Shown here: in pieces, positions 28,127-30,416 of the stretch
Layout of the letters: each line of letters opens with the position of its first letter
Position numbering within the stretch: the first letter of the stretch is position 1
From: Cyclostephanos tholiformis
Taxonomy: Eukaryota > Bacillariophyta > Thalassiosirophyceae > Thalassiosirales > Thalassiosiraceae
Assembly (NCBI GenBank): GCA_036939975.1
Contig: JALLPB010000034.1
Coordinates: forward strand, 1 to 30,416
Reading direction: 5' to 3'
DNA length: 30,416 nt
Notes under the pieces: model-generated
Databases searched by the model: none
Seen by the model: only the letters and a program-made list of their open reading frames with translations
Told to the model about the DNA's origin: nothing
Made by a program: the position numbers and the translations under genes

Positions 28127-29116
28127 CCTCATCGACGTGGGCCACTTACAAAAAAAAAGGGAGGCCGGGAGGATCAGCATGAGGATTCAGCAGCTGGACG
28201 TTGACTGCGAGACGAAGAGCAAAGATCACGGTATGGCGTTACTACGCAAAATTCGAATCGGACTCCCTACCCTCCGTGGACGAATAAATAATTCCACTTT
28301 TCCCCTTTCTTTTTCGTTTTTTCCTCCCGCGATGTGTTCTTCCTGGTCGGATTCATCCCGCGATGATATCCGCATGGCAATCCAGTGTTCATACGCGTCC
28401 ATGTCTCGATACAGTACCAAGCCAACTCCACGCATCTGTTCGAGGCATTCTATTCCCTCGAGTCCCCGACGCGTCAATTGACGGCATGCGTTCACGACAT
28501 GATACGATCCACCGTGCCCCGACTATATTTGGACGACATCTTCTCCGCGAGGGATTCGATCGCATCGGAGCTCCGCCGGTCGTTGAACGACGACATGAAT
28601 CGATATGGATTACTCGTCCATCACGCGCTGATAACCGGTCTACGTCCAAACGAAAGCGTCAAGCGATCGATGAACGAGGTACAGGCCAGCAAACGAACGA
28701 AGGAGGCCATGCCTCACATCGCCGAGGCGGCGAGGATACTGACCGTGAAGGACGCCGAGGCCAGGGCCGAGCGGGCTCATTTGATCGGAGTCGGCGTGGC
28801 GAGGGAGAGGCGGGAAATAGCCAGGGGGATGCGCGACGTCATGGATGGAGTCGACGACGGAGGCCGTGGGGCCAAGGGCGCGATGGACCTGCTCCTCCTG
28901 ATACAGTACTACGAATTGCTGACGAAGCTAAACGGCGCTCGGTTGGCTTGTGGTGAAGATGCCGTCGACGACGAATGCCGGGAGGGCCATGGAGGCTACG
29001 CGACGTCATTGTTCCTAATGCACATGCCCGACGCCGTATCGAGATTAACCGAAACAGCGAGGGAATGCTTCACTCGCGATGCCGTTAGAGTTGAAAATTT
29101 GCTTGATTTTAAGTAG
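27458..29116 (+). CDS. HIR-type SPFH (prohibitin/stomatin) membrane protein
   Basis: Exons are 27458-28014, 28160-28230 and 28386-29116. Introns of 145 and 155 nt (GTGAAC to AAG, GTATGG to CAG) join in phase. The product is 452 residues. The splices restore PGMHFLKWPMER-EAGRISMRIQQL and DCETKSKDH-VFIRVHVSIQYQ, closely matching plant HIR proteins, which scaffold plasma-membrane microdomains. The SPFH core (about 155-330) and the coiled-coil NEVQASKRTKEAMPHIAEAA with LIGVGVARERREIARGMRD follow in family order. Unlike the ~285-residue HIR proteins, it carries a ~150-residue Ser/Thr/Arg-rich N-terminal extension. The usual N-myristoylated MGN start is replaced by a hydrophobic stretch and a cysteine cluster, CGVCCCLTC (146-154), likely palmitoylated. 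Intron 1 contains a 31-base C run. Confidence 0.88.
28095..28125 (+). repeat. 31-base poly-C in intron 1 of the HIR gene
   Basis: Uninterrupted C from 28095 to 28125 lies inside the intron 28015-28159, upstream of an A-rich 3' splice region. It is the longest homopolymer in the window. Its true length may be uncertain. Confidence 0.9.
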
Positions 29117-29535
29117 GAATAAGGAATACTATATGCCGATATTAATGAATAGAATGATTAATACTCGGCCTATTATGTCATTGAAAAAAAAAAATCCCAA
29201 TCATCTCCCGTCCACCAAATAACTCAAAGAATGACATGCCGTGTTTGGACGGGAGGGATCGACCTACGCGCAACGAATTGCAAGCGAGTGAATGGAAGAT
29301 TTCTCAATCCTCCACCCCACCCCCCACCCCTAGACAACGCGCCCCGTAAAATTGTTCCTCGCGAGGGGTAGAAGCCAAGATGAAAACACTATATCATCGT
29401 CCCGCATCAAGGGATTTCGTATGTGAGCTCATAGTCAGATCCCGATATAATGCTCTTTTTTTTTTCACCAAAACGCGCGAAAAAGAATCCATCTCGTCGC
29501 ATGCACCCCATCACCACCAACCCCCCCTCCCTCTC
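29117..29535. other. Convergent intergenic region, HIR / GOT1
   Basis: 419 bp lie between two converging stop codons. It contains A9-10 near 29185, a CCACCCCACCCCCCACCCC tract near 29313 and a 12-base C run at 29556-29567 just inside the 3' end of GOT1. No gene was recognised. Confidence 0.4.
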
Positions 29536-29958
29536 TCACACCGGAGCTCGCCGATCCCCCCCCCCCCTCCCGAACCCCGAGAAGAACCTTTCTACCGCCG
29601 GAAGTCGAAATGCCGCCCCGACCACCGGAACGTCACGTAATGATTGCGCCGCTATCGGGAAGAATTGTCCGAAGAGGTAAATTAGGCCATATCCCTGTAA
29701 TATCATCCCGAGTATCGGGCGGCGTATCATGACGAGTCCCACTCCGCCGAAGAATGCGATTATGCCACGCAACCGATCCTTGCGGGAGAAGAAACGTATC
29801 GTCCGTGACGTGCCGATGGTCAGGGTCAATCCCGATAGGAAGAGGACGTCCCCCAGGGCTAGTAATGTCGAGTCGAATAGGAATAGTACGCCTAGGAAGA
29901 GGAAGGTGAAACCCAGGAACATTAGGCCGGTGCCTATCTTGGTATTGTCGGAGACCAT
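29536..29958 (-). CDS. GOT1: GOT1-type Golgi vesicle transport protein
   Basis: This is an intronless frame of 140 residues. The start [20 protein letters not shown] is typical of Got1/GOLT1, small tetraspanning proteins acting in ER-Golgi and Golgi vesicle fusion. Four hydrophobic segments are visible: about 9-28, 33-49 ([17 protein letters not shown]), 65-79 ([13 protein letters not shown]) and 83-104 ([20 protein letters not shown]). The hallmark [10 protein letters not shown], followed by a basic loop ([11 protein letters not shown]) and an RRPILGM..Q.YG..YLFG..FP block, is present. The C-terminus is a short Gly/Arg tail facing the cytosol. Length equals the family norm. It converges on the HIR gene. 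Its upstream side faces the transposon copy at the right edge. Confidence 0.93.
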   Translation of the reverse strand: MVSDNTKIGTGLMFLGFTFLFLGVLFLFDSTLLALGDVLFLSGLTLTIGTSRTIRFFSRKDRLRGIIAFFGGVGLVMIRRPILGMILQGYGLIYLFGQFFPIAAQSLRDVPVVGAAFRLPAVERFFSGFGRGGGDRRAPV

Positions 29959-30159
29959 ATTGGTATTATTTATTAAGTCGCTTCTTTCCCCTCCGAAGTT
30001 GAATACCTATGATCCGAACTTTTATCCGAACCGCCCCGAAATACTATGGAGTTGAGGGAATTGGGGAGCTGCGATTTTTTTTTGTGTGGGAAGGATTTCG
30101 TCGGTGGCTTTTGGACTCCTTTCTATCAAGTTCCTACTACCGCCTTATTATCAATTGAG

Positions 30160-30245
30160 ACTCTATTTGCTAGGGGTTCGCTAAGGGTTGAATAGGGGTT
30201 AGCTAAGGGTAAAATAAGGGTAAAATAAGGGTAAAATAAGGGTTG
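30160..30245 (-). repeat. Telomere-like repeat array at the right edge
   Basis: On the plus strand the array reads AAGGGTTGAATAGGGGTTAG, CTAAGGGTAAAATAAGGGTA and further AAATAAGGG copies. It is the reverse-complement orientation of the CTAACCCTTAG arrays at 3858-3936. It adjoins a copy of the transposon end, as there. Confidence 0.75.
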
Positions 30246-30416
30246 GGAATTACCTAGCGTAGAAAGCCTCGTAGGCATGTACCAGTTCCATTTTTTGGCG
30301 GAGGAGGAGGAGACGCTCACCATAAGTAACAAAAAACCATGGACCAATCCGGTCACCCCCATTCCGCCCGCCAATCTCGCTCTCGCCATGAGCGGCAGCC
30401 TCCCCCCCCACTCCCC
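30245..30416 (+). mobile_element. Left end of a second copy of the 4 kb element, truncated by the window
   Basis: GTAGAAAGCCTCGTAGGCAT and then GTACCAGTTCCATTTTTTGG match 57-130. Homology continues through ACCATAAGTAAC/GCCATAAATCAC and the ATG-containing CTCTCGCCATGAG block (234-241 versus 30385-30392) into a C run. The conserved ATG marks the start of the companion gene. Orientation is the same as at position 50. The rest lies outside the window. Confidence 0.8.

Overview
The window looks like nuclear DNA from a diatom or a close stramenopile relative. The best evidence is a triosephosphate isomerase whose N-terminus is a signal peptide ending in an ASAFAP-like motif (AAAFVP). That is the bipartite presequence that sends proteins into the red-algal-derived complex plastid. 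Short spliceosomal introns (75-176 nt, GT-AG), eukaryotic housekeeping genes and abundant degraded transposons fit this. The species is not determined. One 50-base N gap (18269-18318) sits beside a 22-base G run.

Layout. 1-4160: a decayed ~4 kb DNA transposon with terminal inverted repeats, a degenerate IS630/Tc1/mariner-type DDE transposase on the minus strand, a convergent multi-exon Cys-rich companion gene on the plus strand, and telomere-like CTAACCCTTAG repeats at its ends. 4200-9720: AT-rich repeat nest, with a pair of ~320 bp inverted arms, two copies of one MITE, a 160 bp AT-rich tandem duplication, and the 3' end of a degraded Ty1/copia pol gene. 9780-14060: broken plus-strand coding sequence that I cannot assign, including a striking 42 bp (14-codon) minisatellite of about 17 units.

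14454-29958: a compact, GC-richer gene island with eight intact-looking genes. They are a large nuclear protein with AT-hooks plus PWWP-like, TFIIS-N-like and TFIIS-M-like segments (minus); an ATPase inhibitor IF1-type protein (plus); a saccharopine-dehydrogenase-like oxidoreductase (minus); a probable mitoribosomal protein mL59 (minus); plastid triosephosphate isomerase (plus); UTP15 (minus); an HIR/SPFH membrane protein (plus); and GOT1 (minus). Three gene pairs are divergent with 300-460 bp between start codons. I re-spliced the introns from frame, phase and family alignment, and most joins restore known family motifs exactly.

30160-30416: telomere-like repeats and the beginning of a second copy of the 4 kb element, in the same orientation as the one at position 1. 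The gene island therefore lies between two copies of one transposon family. The genes are unrelated housekeeping functions (ribosome biogenesis, mitochondria, plastid carbon metabolism, vesicle traffic) and do not form a pathway. The unusual content is in the repeat architecture and in the composite chromatin protein.
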